Shown: piece after piece, positions 44,434 to 54,155 of the stretch
Layout of the letters: every line of letters starts with the position of its first letter
Position numbering within the stretch: position 1 is the stretch's first letter
Source: Chitinophaga niabensis
GTDB taxonomy: Bacteria; Bacteroidota; Bacteroidia; Chitinophagales; Chitinophagaceae
Direction: 5' to 3'
DNA: 64,000 nucleotides
NCBI GenBank assembly: GCA_017849435.1
Contig: JAFIGY010000005.1
Span: forward strand, 62,001 to 126,000
Notes under the pieces: generated by a model
The model's database searches: none
The model's input: only the letters and a program-made list of their open reading frames with translations
Told to the model about the DNA's origin: nothing
Position numbers and translations under genes: made by a program

Positions 44434-45081
44434 TTATTTGATCTGCCCGATCAGCATTTTTGTGTATTGTTCGCCCCATTGCGGCGTGAGTTTGTCAGCA
44501 GCCCTGAACGTCGCAAATTTCTTCAATGCCAGCTCAAACATTTCTTTTGCTTTTGTTTTGCTGCCGCCAAATGCTTCCGGTGTGTAGAAGAGTGCCTGGC
44601 CTTTCAGCATATAGATACGCGGGTTCTCGGGGTTCAGCTGTTGCGCTTCTTCCAGCATGGCGGAAGATTCCGCACCGTACTTCATCCCACGGGTCATCGG
44701 ATCTACGCTGATGCGTGAAGAAGCGATCATAGAGAGGATGCAATTGATCTCGGAATCTTTTCCTTTCAACGCCGTTGCTTTTTCCACATTCAGTGCGGCT
44801 TTGTCCGCCACCTCATCGATCTTCGTTTTGTCCTGCGTCATAAACGCTTCCTGTACCCGGCAATAAGCGGCGTAGTAATAAGGCAGCCATTGCGTTTTTT
44901 CAACTTCCGCAATACGTTCAAATGTGTTGGCCAGTTGTTGCATACCGGCAGGAGAATAGCTGCTCATACTGTCCAGCATACCCACTTGTTGCTTCATGGC
45001 ATCCATGTATTGCGGGCTCTGCGCTTGTGCGGCAAAAGCAAAACCGCCTGCCAATAAAAGGGAGAGAATGATTTTTTTCAT
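44434..45081 (-). CDS. Exported TPR-like protein
   Basis: A 215-residue exported protein with a signal peptide (1-20, ending AFAAQAQ). The mature part is all-helical, with repeated helix pairs of tetratricopeptide type (e.g. LANTFERIAEVEKTQWLPYYYAAYCRVQEAF and AQQLNPENPRIYMLKGQALFY). No enzymatic residues are seen. It lies 11 bases after the TonB receptor gene, same strand, so it is probably co-transcribed and may work with that receptor in the periplasm. A terminator follows its stop. Confidence 0.8.
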   Translation of the reverse strand: MKKIILSLLLAGGFAFAAQAQSPQYMDAMKQQVGMLDSMSSYSPAGMQQLANTFERIAEVEKTQWLPYYYAAYCRVQEAFMTQDKTKIDEVADKAALNVEKATALKGKDSEINCILSMIASSRISVDPMTRGMKYGAESSAMLEEAQQLNPENPRIYMLKGQALFYTPEAFGGSKTKAKEMFELALKKFATFRAADKLTPQWGEQYTKMLIGQIK

Positions 45082-45092
45082 ATAGATCAGTT

Positions 45093-47249
45093 TTAAAGTC
45101 TGTCAATAGTTTCCTGGCGGCGGTCTATGCCGAAGCTCATGAACATGCCAATGTAAAAGAACCTCGGCGCCATGGGACCAATCATATTCCTGCGCAGTTT
45201 GTCCGAAGAATACCGGAACCCGTATTCCTGATCGTTCCCCAACACATTCGTGATCGAAAATACGAAAACGGTAAACGCCTTGCCCACAGTGGTCAGGTAA
45301 CTGGTGCTGAAACCGAGTGTGTTCAGGGTGCGGGTGCGGTCTTTCATGAATTCGTCCGCCGGCCGGTTCGGATTATAGTAAGGGCGACCGGTCGCGAATG
45401 TGTAAGTAGCCCCCAGATTCAGTTGCAGTGTTGAGATAAAGTGTTTGTAGACCAGCGTGGCGGTATGATTGGCCGCGAAATCCGGCTGCACTTCGTACGG
45501 GTAGTTCAGGTAATCCCTTTTGGTGTCCAGGTAAGAATAGGAGATCCAGTAATCCGCATTCCTGATCGTTTTCTTATCGCGCCAGAATAATTCCAGTCCT
45601 TTCGCATAGCCGGTACCGTTATTGCTGTATCCCGGAACGGTCTTCAGCAGATCATGATACTTCTTGTAAAAGATCTCTGCCCGCAGCGTATGAAATTGCG
45701 CGATGCGCTGATAACTGGCGATGTAATGCGTGGCACGCATGAAGTCAAGATTGTGATCGAAGCGGAGATATTGCGGTTCCGGCTTCTGATAGAATTCTCC
45801 GTACGCAAATGCAATCTGCCCCTTATCGTCCAGCTTATAGGCCAAAGATGCGCGGGGAGCGAGGTTGGCCTGTCGCAGCAAGGAGGTATATTCATATCGT
45901 GTGCCCAGGCGGCCCACAAATCTTGGCGTAAAATAAATATCTCCTTCCACGAAACCGGCTATGTAATTATCTACATAATTCGCCTGCAGCGTATTAAATG
46001 CAGATCGTTCATCAGCATATTGATATTCGCTTCCTACGCGCAATACGGAATAACGGCCAAGGCCTTTGGTGAGCACAAAGCGGAGCTGACTGAGATCCTG
46101 GCGGTTCTTTACGTGCGTAGGGGAAGGATTTTTTCCTACTGTATCCATGTAGATGCGGTCGCGGTTCGTGCTGTAAGAAGTACCCAGGTTCATGCGCCAG
46201 CCGTTACCCAGGCTTTCCTTATACGTGATATTCGTATAGGCGTAATTGTTTTCCAGTTCAAAGTCTTCTTTGTATCCCGGATACTCCAGGCTTTCACCCT
46301 TGAAACCGAAACGGTTCCAGCTGCCGGATACAAATACTTTCAACATGCCGGTCCTGGAGGTTTTCATCCGGTAATTGGCAGAGCCGTCCATGCCCTGAGG
46401 CGATGTTGTCGGTTGCTGGCTTTGTTTCACCAGCTTGAAGTAAGGCGACAGGTTAAAATAACCCGCTTCTATTCCGTAAGCTTTCTTTTTATCTTTTGTC
46501 AACACATCCACACCTGCATTAGGTCCTACACTGCCGATGCCCAGCGAGAAAGAAGAGCGTTCCGGCAGATCGATGGATTCGAGCACCAGCGCAGAAGAAA
46601 GTCCCTGTCCGTATTGCGCGGAATAACCGCCACTGCTGAAAGTAGTGCCTTTGAAGAGGAAAGGAGAAAAACGGCCGCGCGCTGCATAATCCGGCATGCC
46701 GCTGTAGAAGGGATTGCGCACCATCATACCGTCAATGAAAGTCTGCGTTTCATATCCTGTACCACCACGCACGAACAACCCTTCCTTCTCCCCTACCTGT
46801 TGTGCGCCCGGCAAGGTTTTCAGGGCGCTTACGATATCCGCGCCCGCACCGGCAGTGGTTACAATATCCAGTGGTTTCAGCACGGTGTTCTTCTTTTCAT
46901 CGCTCGCTTCAAAACTGCCCGCTGATATGGTCACCATTTTTAATTCATTCACGGTTTCCCGCAACACGATATGCAGCTGCTGCGGTGTGCCCAGTTCTGC
47001 TTTGATCTCTATAGATTGATATCCGCTGAGGCTGGCGGTAATGATGCGTTCTCCCTGCACGGAAGTTGTGAATTTAAATGTTCCGTCCGCAGCGCTGGTA
47101 GCGCCGTCATAAGATCCCTTGACCGAAATATTCACACCGGCCAACGGCTTCTTCCGGGCGTCCGTGACCTTCCCGCTGACGGCAGACTGTGCCTGCAGCA
47201 ACATGGGGACGAAGGCAGGCAGCAGGAAGAGAAAACATGTTTTAAACAT
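45093..47249 (-). CDS. TonB-dependent outer-membrane receptor
   Basis: A 718-residue receptor. It has a signal peptide (1-20, ending LLQAQ), a carboxypeptidase-regulatory-like domain (about 22-100: SGKVTDARKKPLAGVNISVKGS), a plug domain with GLFVRGGTGYETQTFIDGMMV, then a long barrel. The substrate is not clear. It is a FecA/BtuB-type receptor without a SusD partner. After the last barrel strand (YIGMFMSFGI) it ends with a polar tail, RRQETIDRL, instead of the usual aromatic end. The promoter at 47276-47307 has -33 and -7 elements and a hyphenated palindrome. Confidence 0.9.
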   Translation of the reverse strand: MFKTCFLFLLPAFVPMLLQAQSAVSGKVTDARKKPLAGVNISVKGSYDGATSAADGTFKFTTSVQGERIITASLSGYQSIEIKAELGTPQQLHIVLRETVNELKMVTISAGSFEASDEKKNTVLKPLDIVTTAGAGADIVSALKTLPGAQQVGEKEGLFVRGGTGYETQTFIDGMMVRNPFYSGMPDYAARGRFSPFLFKGTTFSSGGYSAQYGQGLSSALVLESIDLPERSSFSLGIGSVGPNAGVDVLTKDKKKAYGIEAGYFNLSPYFKLVKQSQQPTTSPQGMDGSANYRMKTSRTGMLKVFVSGSWNRFGFKGESLEYPGYKEDFELENNYAYTNITYKESLGNGWRMNLGTSYSTNRDRIYMDTVGKNPSPTHVKNRQDLSQLRFVLTKGLGRYSVLRVGSEYQYADERSAFNTLQANYVDNYIAGFVEGDIYFTPRFVGRLGTRYEYTSLLRQANLAPRASLAYKLDDKGQIAFAYGEFYQKPEPQYLRFDHNLDFMRATHYIASYQRIAQFHTLRAEIFYKKYHDLLKTVPGYSNNGTGYAKGLELFWRDKKTIRNADYWISYSYLDTKRDYLNYPYEVQPDFAANHTATLVYKHFISTLQLNLGATYTFATGRPYYNPNRPADEFMKDRTRTLNTLGFSTSYLTTVGKAFTVFVFSITNVLGNDQEYGFRYSSDKLRRNMIGPMAPRFFYIGMFMSFGIDRRQETIDRL

Positions 47250-47275
47250 ATAGCTGGATTATAGGCTTGCGAACA

Positions 47276-47307
47276 CGAATGTAAATTAGTTTATGATATA
47301 AACCAAA
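47276..47307 (-). promoter_or_regulatory. Promoter with palindrome for the TonB receptor gene
   Basis: On the minus strand TTTG (47304-47307) is followed after 20 bases by TACATTCG (47276-47283), one mismatch from TAnnTTTG. Between them lies a hyphenated palindrome GTTTAT-GAT-ATAAAC (47289-47303), a possible operator. Confidence 0.55.
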
Positions 47308-47320
47308 TAAATGTTTTTTA

Positions 47321-47677
47321 TTATGTAATGCGCTTGTTCAACTGATGCTGCTCTTCCGGACAGGGAACTCCGTCCCCACACTGATTGCTAAGCTCCCTCT
47401 TCCCCCGGAACCCTGTTACCACCCGGGAAGCCGCAACCCCTCTGTCCGTCAGATAGCGCTTTGCGCTCCGGACGCGTTGTTCGGAAAGCCGGAGGTTGTA
47501 GGCGTCATTCCCCCGCGCATCTGTGTGGGCAACGAGGAGTACGGTGGCGGCAGGATGTTGCCGCAACTGTGCGATCAGCCTGTCGAGGATAGCGGCGGCA
47601 TCGCTCCGGATGTTGGATTTGTTGAAGTCGTAATAGATGTTCTCAAGGGCGAGGGCTCCTCCTTTTGCCGATAGCAT
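47321..47677 (-). pseudogene. OmpA-domain remnant
   Basis: A 118-residue frame with the peptidoglycan-binding OmpA domain: IYYDFNKSNIRSDAA, HTDARGNDAYNLRLSEQRV and RVVTGFRGKRELSNQCGDGV. No signal peptide or linker precedes it: an in-frame stop lies only three codons before the ATG. At the end the chain stops right after LNKRIT, where complete domains continue into a last strand. It looks like the C-terminal fragment of a larger outer-membrane OmpA/PD40-type protein. A short functional form cannot be excluded. Confidence 0.55.
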
Positions 47678-47885
47678 TTTGCATTAGAAATCCTATCGCC
47701 TTAAGCTAAGCCGAAAAAAACTTTTTGCCAGACGGGAAAAAGGCAGGTTGTTCAATAAATAAATGATGACGGCGGGTTAAAGAGCCGTTACAGTAAGTTT
47801 ATATCGAAAAACACCATAGGCTGTGGAGCCTCCCATTGTTCAGCTGTTCAATATTCAAAAACATTGTCGATGAAAAAAAAATTCA

Positions 47886-47921
47886 ACAAAATAAAAAGCC
47901 TCCCGGATACCGGGAGGCTTT
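47886..47921 (-). terminator. Terminator of the atp operon
   Basis: A 12-bp stem AAAGCCTCCCGG/CCGGGAGGCTTT with an ATA loop. On the minus strand it is followed by TTATTTTGTTG. It lies 22 bases after the atpA stop and closes the operon before any atpG. Confidence 0.85.
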
Positions 47922-47943
47922 ACTATGTTCAAATGCAGAATAC

Positions 47944-49521
47944 TTATGCAAAGCGGGGCTTCAGCTCATTGGCCAATGCTACCATCTTCTTCAGTCCATC
48001 ATCAGGCAGATTGCCTTTCTTGAACTCACCGAGCACATCAGGCAGTCTTACTTCCATCTCGTGCAGGAACGCTTCTTCGAAAGCTTTCACGTTCTTCACG
48101 GGCACTTCGCGGAGCAGACCATTGGTACCGAGGTAAATGATCGCTACCTGTTTTTCTACGGAATAAGGACTGAACTGCGCCTGCTTCAGGATTTCCACGT
48201 TGCGGGCACCTTTGTCCAGTACGGATTTGGTAGCCGCATCCAGGTCACCGCCGAATTTGGAGAAGGCTTCCATCTCACGATAGAGGGCTTGGTCCAGCTT
48301 CAGGGTGCCGGCCACTTTCTTCATGGATTTGATCTGTGCGCTACCACCTACGCGGCTAACGGAGATACCTACGTTGATCGCGGGGCGGATACCGGAGTTG
48401 AACAGGTTGTTCTCCAGGAAGATCTGACCGTCCGTAATAGAGATCACGTTCGTGGGGATGTATGCAGATACGTCACCGGCCTGTGTTTCGATGATCGGTA
48501 ATGCCGTCAGGGAACCACCGCCTTTCACGAGGTGTTTGATGGAATCCGGGCAGTCATTCATTTGCTGCGCGATCTCGTCTTTTGAGATGATCTTCGCAGC
48601 ACGTTCCAGCAGACGGCTATGGAGGTAGAATACGTCACCGGGATACGCTTCACGGCCGGGCGGGCGGCGGAGCAGCAGGGATACCTCACGGTAAGCTACG
48701 GCTTGTTTGGACAGGTCATCGTAGATGATCAGGGCAGGACGGCCCGTATCACGGAAGAACTCACCGATGGCCGCACCTGCGAACGGAGCATAGAACTGCA
48801 GCGGAGCAGGATCGGCAGCGGAAGCCGCTACGATAGTGGTGTAGGCCATAGCGCCATTCTCCTGCAGGGTTTTCATCACACCTGCAATAGTGGAAGCTTT
48901 CTGACCGATGGCCACATATATACAATACACCGGTTTGCCGGCATCGTAAAATTCTTTCTGGTTGATGATCGTGTCTATACAGATCGCAGTTTTACCGGTC
49001 TGACGGTCACCGATCACCAGCTCACGTTGGCCGCGACCGATGGGGATCATCGCGTCGATCGCCTTGATACCTGTTTGCAGCGGTTCCTTTACCGGCTCAC
49101 GATAAATAACCCCCGGGGCCTTACGCTCCAGCGGCATTTCGTAGAGCTCCCCGGTAACGGGGCCTTTACCGTCGATCGGTGTACCCAAAGTATTCACAAC
49201 GCGACCGATCAGCCCTTCGCCTACTTTAATGGAAGCGATCTGGCCGGTACGGCGAACCGTGTTACCTTCTTTGATCTCAGTGGATTCACCCATCAATACC
49301 ACACCCACGTTATCTTCTTCCAGGTTCAATACGATAGCTTTCACGCCGTTCTCGAATTCAACCAGCTCACCGGAGCGCACATTATTCAATCCATATACAC
49401 GGGCAATACCATCACCCACCTGCAACACGGTACCTACTTCTTCCAGTTCTGCGGAAGCGTTGAAGTTGCTCAGCTGCTGGCGTAATATCGCCGAAATTTC
49501 ATCTGGCTTAATGTCAACCAT
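47944..49521 (-). CDS. atpA: ATP synthase subunit alpha
   Basis: A 525-residue regulatory subunit of the F1 head. It has the N-terminal beta-barrel ([14 protein letters not shown]), Walker [10 protein letters not shown] and the catalytic-domain stretch [27 protein letters not shown], plus the alpha-subunit tail. Length is about 10 residues above the E. coli subunit. It follows atpH by 87 bases and is the last gene of this operon, with its own terminator. The gamma, beta and epsilon subunits are not in the window. Confidence 0.98.
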   Translation of the reverse strand: MVDIKPDEISAILRQQLSNFNASAELEEVGTVLQVGDGIARVYGLNNVRSGELVEFENGVKAIVLNLEEDNVGVVLMGESTEIKEGNTVRRTGQIASIKVGEGLIGRVVNTLGTPIDGKGPVTGELYEMPLERKAPGVIYREPVKEPLQTGIKAIDAMIPIGRGQRELVIGDRQTGKTAICIDTIINQKEFYDAGKPVYCIYVAIGQKASTIAGVMKTLQENGAMAYTTIVAASAADPAPLQFYAPFAGAAIGEFFRDTGRPALIIYDDLSKQAVAYREVSLLLRRPPGREAYPGDVFYLHSRLLERAAKIISKDEIAQQMNDCPDSIKHLVKGGGSLTALPIIETQAGDVSAYIPTNVISITDGQIFLENNLFNSGIRPAINVGISVSRVGGSAQIKSMKKVAGTLKLDQALYREMEAFSKFGGDLDAATKSVLDKGARNVEILKQAQFSPYSVEKQVAIIYLGTNGLLREVPVKNVKAFEEAFLHEMEVRLPDVLGEFKKGNLPDDGLKKMVALANELKPRFA

Positions 49522-49608
49522 TGTTATTTTTTTTAAAGAGTCGTTAAGGTTTAAACTAAATATAACGACAACAGCTTTGCGATTACGCAGCGGCTGCTGT
49601 TAAAAAAT

Positions 49609-50169
49609 TTATCTGATATCAGATACGTAAATATTTTTCAGGAATTGCTTCCGGATATCTTTCAGATCACGTTGTACAGAGGCGTCGAACAGCTCGTTAC
49701 CGGTCTCCAGCACAAAACCTCCGATCAGGTCTGCATTCACGGCGGTTTCCAGCTCTACCTTGCGACCGGCGGATGTTTCCACTTTCTCGCGAATGAGCGC
49801 CAGCAACGGTGCATCAAGGGGAGTGGCAGTGGTCAGCTTCACGCGGGTGATGTTCTTAAGCACATTATACTGCTTCTCAAACTCCTCTGCAATCTCCGTC
49901 AGAACGCCTTCACGGCCTTTTACGGCCAGCAGGCGGATGAACGCGGAAGTGATGCCGCTGATCTTGCCATCCAGGATGGCGCCCAATATCTTCACTTTCT
50001 TTTCCGCTTTGATCACCGGGCTTTTCAGCAAAACCACCACATCGTGATTGCTGCGTACGATGGACTGCAACAGCAACATATCGCCATGAACGGCTTCCAG
50101 CTGGTTCTTTTCCACCGCCAGGTCTATCAGTGATTTAGCATATCTGCTTGCTAAACGGGGATTCTGCAT
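49609..50169 (-). CDS. atpH: ATP synthase subunit delta
   Basis: A 186-residue stator subunit joining the F1 head to subunit b. The N-terminal helical domain begins NPRLASRYAKSLIDLAVEKNQ; the C-terminal region contains ETAVNADLIGGFVLETGNELFDASVQRDL, the conserved end of delta subunits. Length fits. It overlaps nothing; atpF ends 8 bases before it. Confidence 0.95.
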   Translation of the reverse strand: MQNPRLASRYAKSLIDLAVEKNQLEAVHGDMLLLQSIVRSNHDVVVLLKSPVIKAEKKVKILGAILDGKISGITSAFIRLLAVKGREGVLTEIAEEFEKQYNVLKNITRVKLTTATPLDAPLLALIREKVETSAGRKVELETAVNADLIGGFVLETGNELFDASVQRDLKDIRKQFLKNIYVSDIR

Positions 50170-50177
50170 AGTTCTAA

Positions 50178-50672
50178 TTAGTTCATTTTGATTTCAGAAG
50201 CCAGTTGCCTGATGTAAGCCTCCTGGTTTTGTTTGTCAGACAGCTCTTTGCGCAGTACTTTCTCCGCTACTTCTATCACAAGGTTGCCTACCTGGTTCTT
50301 CACTTCAGTGAGAGCGGCCATTTTCTGGTTCTCGATCGCAATGGAAGCATCGTGAATGATCTTCTTCGCTTCTGCCTGAGCCTGCGCTTTGGCTTCGCTG
50401 ATGATGTGATCCTTCGCTTCTTTTGCTTCTTTCAGAATCTTGCTGCGCTCTGCCTTTGCTTCCGCCAGTACATGCTCATGCTCCGCCTTCATCTGGGCCA
50501 TCTCTTCTTTCACACGCTCAGCGGTGGCAATGGAGTCCGTAATAGAATCTTCCCTTTCTTTCAAAGTGGAAAGGATCGGTTTCCAGGCGAATTTCTTCAG
50601 GATCAGGAAAACAATAATGAAGATCAGCAGTGAAATGCAAAACAGGCCTAATGCTGGTTGCAACAAATCCAT
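50178..50672 (-). CDS. atpF: ATP synthase subunit b
   Basis: A 164-residue stator subunit. One N-terminal membrane helix (about 6-28: LFCISLLIFIIVFLILKKF) is followed by a long charged coiled coil (about 30-155). The pattern (NLVIEVAEKVLRKELSDK) matches subunit b. It forms the stalk with delta. A stem-loop lies between atpE and this gene. Confidence 0.96.
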   Translation of the reverse strand: MDLLQPALGLFCISLLIFIIVFLILKKFAWKPILSTLKEREDSITDSIATAERVKEEMAQMKAEHEHVLAEAKAERSKILKEAKEAKDHIISEAKAQAQAEAKKIIHDASIAIENQKMAALTEVKNQVGNLVIEVAEKVLRKELSDKQNQEAYIRQLASEIKMN

Positions 50673-50712
50673 ATATCAGTATTTAAGGTTGTTATCTTTT
50701 CGGAAAATGGAA

Positions 50713-50749
50713 TTACTGCATCCTTTGCCCTGTGCGCCGGATGCAGTAA
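50713..50749 (-). other. Stem-loop between atpE and atpF
   Basis: An 11-bp perfect stem TTACTGCATCC/GGATGCAGTAA with a 15-base loop, 12 bases after the atpE stop. On the minus strand it has no T-tract after it, so it looks like an RNA-stability or processing site inside the operon. Such a site could raise atpE mRNA over atpF. Confidence 0.5.
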
Positions 50750-50760
50750 AAAGTTTGTTC

Positions 50761-51054
<294 letters not shown>

Positions 51055-51069
51055 TTAAACGCTGTTAAA

Positions 51070-52176
51070 TTAATGATGCCCGTCATGCTGATGCTCCATC
51101 GCCTGACCGATGAATACGGCAGTGAGGTTGGCAAAAATGAAGGCCTGGATGAACGCCACCAACAGCTCCAGCATCATCATCACGATGTTGAAGACAATGG
51201 TGATGGGGAGGAACCCGTAACCCGCTATCGGGTTGAGGGAGCCGAAAATGAACACCAGGGAAATAATACTCAGGATAATGATGTGCCCCGCCAGAATGTT
51301 CGCAAACAACCGCACCATCAGGGATACCGGCTTGGTGATCACACCGATCAGCTCTACCGGCGCCAGGATCACTTTCACACCGCCGGGTACAGGCGGGTTA
51401 AAGATGTGGCCCCAGAAGTGCCTGTTGGTGCTGGCCATCATTACCACAAAACTGATCAGCGCGAGGGCAAAGGTAACGGCGATGTTGCCGGTTACGTTGG
51501 CAGAACCCGGTAGCAGACCTAACAGGTTGTTGATCAGGATAAAGAAGAAGATGGTCAGTATGAAGGGAACATAATTGTCGGCCTTTTTGGCGAGGATATT
51601 GGGGCGTACTACCTCGTCGCGGATAAAGATGATCACCGGCTCGAGGAGGCTTTGCAAACCTTTGGGAGCCTGGCGGTGACCGCGGATGCGGTAGCTCTTG
51701 GCCACATTCAGCATGATGATGATCAGCAACACGGCCGCCAGCAGCATTGAAGTAATATTCTTGGTAACAGACAGATCGTAGATCTTCTCCTTTACAGGCA
51801 TCCCGCTGGCGTCTACCGCCACTATAGTACCGGTAACGTAATCCTTGGGATTCAGGTGATGCTCTTCTATGAAATGGTCGGTCAGTAAACGATAACCATC
51901 GTATGCCGCATGGCCATGCTCGAACCGGGAAGAAGAGAAAGCGGACAGACCGCGGGTGGGGTTATAAATGATCACCGGCAGCGGCATGGTCACATGCACA
52001 TCCCCGATGTCCATCAGATGCCAGTCATGCGCATCTTTTACGTGACCAAGGATCACCTCCTTGGCATTAAAACCTTTTTTTTCTTCACCGCCCGAAGCAA
52101 ATGCAGCGGAAACAGTCAGGGAAAAAACTGTTATCAGGGCTACCAGCTTGTATTTGAACTGACTAAAGGAAATCAC
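51070..52176 (-). CDS. atpB: ATP synthase subunit a
   Basis: A 368-residue membrane subunit that forms the proton channel. It begins with a signal-like leader (MISFSQFKYKLVALITVFSLTVSAAFA) and a periplasmic stretch of about 100 residues, as in other Bacteroidota AtpB. The core has six helices, with the essential Arg in VRLFANILAGHI. The start codon is GTG at 52176. Promoter and palindrome lie just upstream. It is the first gene of the operon. Confidence 0.95.
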   Translation of the reverse strand: MISFSQFKYKLVALITVFSLTVSAAFASGGEEKKGFNAKEVILGHVKDAHDWHLMDIGDVHVTMPLPVIIYNPTRGLSAFSSSRFEHGHAAYDGYRLLTDHFIEEHHLNPKDYVTGTIVAVDASGMPVKEKIYDLSVTKNITSMLLAAVLLIIIMLNVAKSYRIRGHRQAPKGLQSLLEPVIIFIRDEVVRPNILAKKADNYVPFILTIFFFILINNLLGLLPGSANVTGNIAVTFALALISFVVMMASTNRHFWGHIFNPPVPGGVKVILAPVELIGVITKPVSLMVRLFANILAGHIIILSIISLVFIFGSLNPIAGYGFLPITIVFNIVMMMLELLVAFIQAFIFANLTAVFIGQAMEHQHDGHH

Positions 52177-52195
52177 CGTTTTCTGAAATTTTGTG

Positions 52196-52221
52196 CAAAG
52201 GTAGGCGATTTTATATAAAAT
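52196..52221 (-). promoter_or_regulatory. atp operon promoter with perfect palindrome
   Basis: On the minus strand TACCTTTG (52196-52203) is a full -7 box. Immediately upstream is the perfect 14-base palindrome ATTTTATATAAAAT (52208-52221), a possible regulator site or an AT-rich upstream element. The GTG start at 52176 is about 13 bases after the predicted start of transcription. Confidence 0.6.
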
Positions 52222-52300
52222 AGTAGCGGAGGGTAAAAAAACTGACGAGGATCATGTCTTTCTTTTCCGGGGTATTAACTGGTTAATTACCAATTTCTTA

Positions 52301-54067
52301 TCAAACTGCTGAACCGGATTTCACAAACTGCATCATATATAATTTATGATAATATCCTTCCTGCCGCAACAGTTCCTCGTGGGTTCCCATTTCCCGGATC
52401 TCGCCCTTGTCCAGCACAATGATCTGGTCCGCCTTGCTGATGGTACTGAGCCGGTGGGCGATCACAATAGCCGTACGTCCGGCGATCAGTTTATCGATGG
52501 CATGCTGAATGAGCATTTCCGATTCAGTGTCTACGGAGGAGGTGGCTTCGTCGAGGATAAGGATGGAAGGATTGTATAACAGGGCACGGATGAAGGAGAT
52601 CAGCTGTCGCTGCCCAAGGCTAAGCGTACTGCCCCGCTCCATTACCTGGTAGTCATACCCGCCGGGCAATTGCTGAATGAAGTCATGCATCCCTATCAGG
52701 CGGGCGGCATGTTCTACCTGTTCGCGACTGATAGCGGGGTTCCGGAGAGTGATATTCTCATAAATGGAGCCGGAGAAGAGGAACACGTCCTGAAGCACCA
52801 CACCTATCCTGCTCCGTAATTCGGCCAGCTTATAGTCCTGCAGGGAAATCCCGTCAATACTGATTCTCCCTTTCTGTATCTCGTAAAGCCGGTTGAGGAT
52901 ACTGATGATGGTGGTCTTGCCGGAACCGGTATGCCCTACCAGCGCAACGGTTTGCCCGGATTTTGCATGGAACGATACATCCTTCAGCACGTACCGTTCA
53001 TCTTTATACGCAAACCATACATGATCAAATTCGATCTCACCTTTCATACCGACAGCGGTATGCATGCCTTTGTCCGCGATATGCTCATCACTATCCAGCA
53101 CCTTGAACACCCGCTCACTCGCCACCATGCCCATTTGCAGGGTATTGAACTTGTCTGCCAGAATGCGCAGCGGGCGGAAAAGCATGTTGAGGTACATGAT
53201 AAAGGCAATCATCACCCCCTGGGTGACCTCGTAATTGAGCACTTTGTTGGCGCCCCACCACACCATCAGCCCCAGTGAGATGGCCAGAATGATCTCCACC
53301 ACAGGAAAGAATACGGAATACGCGAAAATGGCATCTATATTGGCTTTGCGGTGATCTTTGTTAATGGTGCGGAATTTCCCGAACTCCCGGTCTTCCGCAG
53401 AAAAAGCCTGTACCACTACCATGCCGGTGATACGCTCCTGCACAAAGGCATTGAGCGCGGCTACTGCGTTGCGTACCCGGTGAAAGGACTTGTTGACGCT
53501 TTCTTTGAACCAGTACGTTGCGAGGATCAGCACCGGGAAAGGAGAAAGGCTGATCAGCGTCAGCCGCCAGTCCTCATGGAACATCACACCAAGGATGGCG
53601 AGTATCATCAGCACATCCGCCACAATGGAGATGATGCCTTCCGAAAAGATATCGTTGATGGCTTCAATGTCATTGATGGTGCGGGTGGTAAGGGTACCGA
53701 TGGGCGTTTTATCGAAATAGGCGAGGTTGAGGCGGACCACCTTGCGGTATACAGCTACGCGCAAATCCTTGATCACAGACTGCCCCAGCCAGTTGGTGAT
53801 ATAAGAAAACAAAAAACGAACGAGGGTTTCCAGCAGCAACATCAATATCTGCACAATGGTGATGGTGATGAGCATCTGCACCCATTGACTGGTGATGTAC
53901 TTGTCAACCGTCAACTGTATGAGGTAAGGCCGTACGGGTGAAAGGAGTGCCAGCAGTACGGTGAGGAACATGGACAGGTAGAAATAGCGCTTGTAGGGCG
54001 CGGCAAAGGAGAATACCCGTCTCAACAAACTGAAATCAAAAACCTGCCTGTTCTTAACATTGTTCAT
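52301..54067 (-). CDS. ABC exporter (half transporter, MsbA/LmrA type)
   Basis: A 588-residue transporter with six N-terminal membrane helices and a C-terminal ATPase domain. Walker A is GHTGSGKT, the signature LSLGQRQ (one change from LSGGQ) and Walker B LILDEATSSVD. The family also fits lipid A flippases, but no substrate can be fixed. It works as a homodimer or with a partner. ATG 54067 (MNNVKNRQ) is used in place of 54103, because a promoter with TTTG-N19-TACATTTA lies at 54074-54104. It follows the clan-CD-like protein gene by 88 bases. Confidence 0.92.
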   Translation of the reverse strand: MNNVKNRQVFDFSLLRRVFSFAAPYKRYFYLSMFLTVLLALLSPVRPYLIQLTVDKYITSQWVQMLITITIVQILMLLLETLVRFLFSYITNWLGQSVIKDLRVAVYRKVVRLNLAYFDKTPIGTLTTRTINDIEAINDIFSEGIISIVADVLMILAILGVMFHEDWRLTLISLSPFPVLILATYWFKESVNKSFHRVRNAVAALNAFVQERITGMVVVQAFSAEDREFGKFRTINKDHRKANIDAIFAYSVFFPVVEIILAISLGLMVWWGANKVLNYEVTQGVMIAFIMYLNMLFRPLRILADKFNTLQMGMVASERVFKVLDSDEHIADKGMHTAVGMKGEIEFDHVWFAYKDERYVLKDVSFHAKSGQTVALVGHTGSGKTTIISILNRLYEIQKGRISIDGISLQDYKLAELRSRIGVVLQDVFLFSGSIYENITLRNPAISREQVEHAARLIGMHDFIQQLPGGYDYQVMERGSTLSLGQRQLISFIRALLYNPSILILDEATSSVDTESEMLIQHAIDKLIAGRTAIVIAHRLSTISKADQIIVLDKGEIREMGTHEELLRQEGYYHKLYMMQFVKSGSAV

Positions 54068-54073
54068 CGCCTG

Positions 54074-54104
54074 TAAATGTAAATGGATAATCGCAAAATG
54101 CAAA
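54074..54104 (-). promoter_or_regulatory. Promoter of the ABC exporter, almost leaderless
   Basis: On the minus strand TTTG (54101-54104) and TACATTTA (54074-54081) are 19 bases apart, matching the Bacteroidota promoter with one mismatch. The -7 box ends 7 bases before the ATG, so the transcript would begin at or next to the start codon. Confidence 0.45.
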
Positions 54105-54155
54105 AAGGGAGGTACCGTTTGCGGCGCTCTCCCCTTCTACATTATGACAAGATTG

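Noticed and set aside
45654-46925. Plus-strand frame (423 codons) opposite the TonB receptor
   Set aside because: It is antisense to a receptor with signal peptide, plug and barrel and has no motif of its own.
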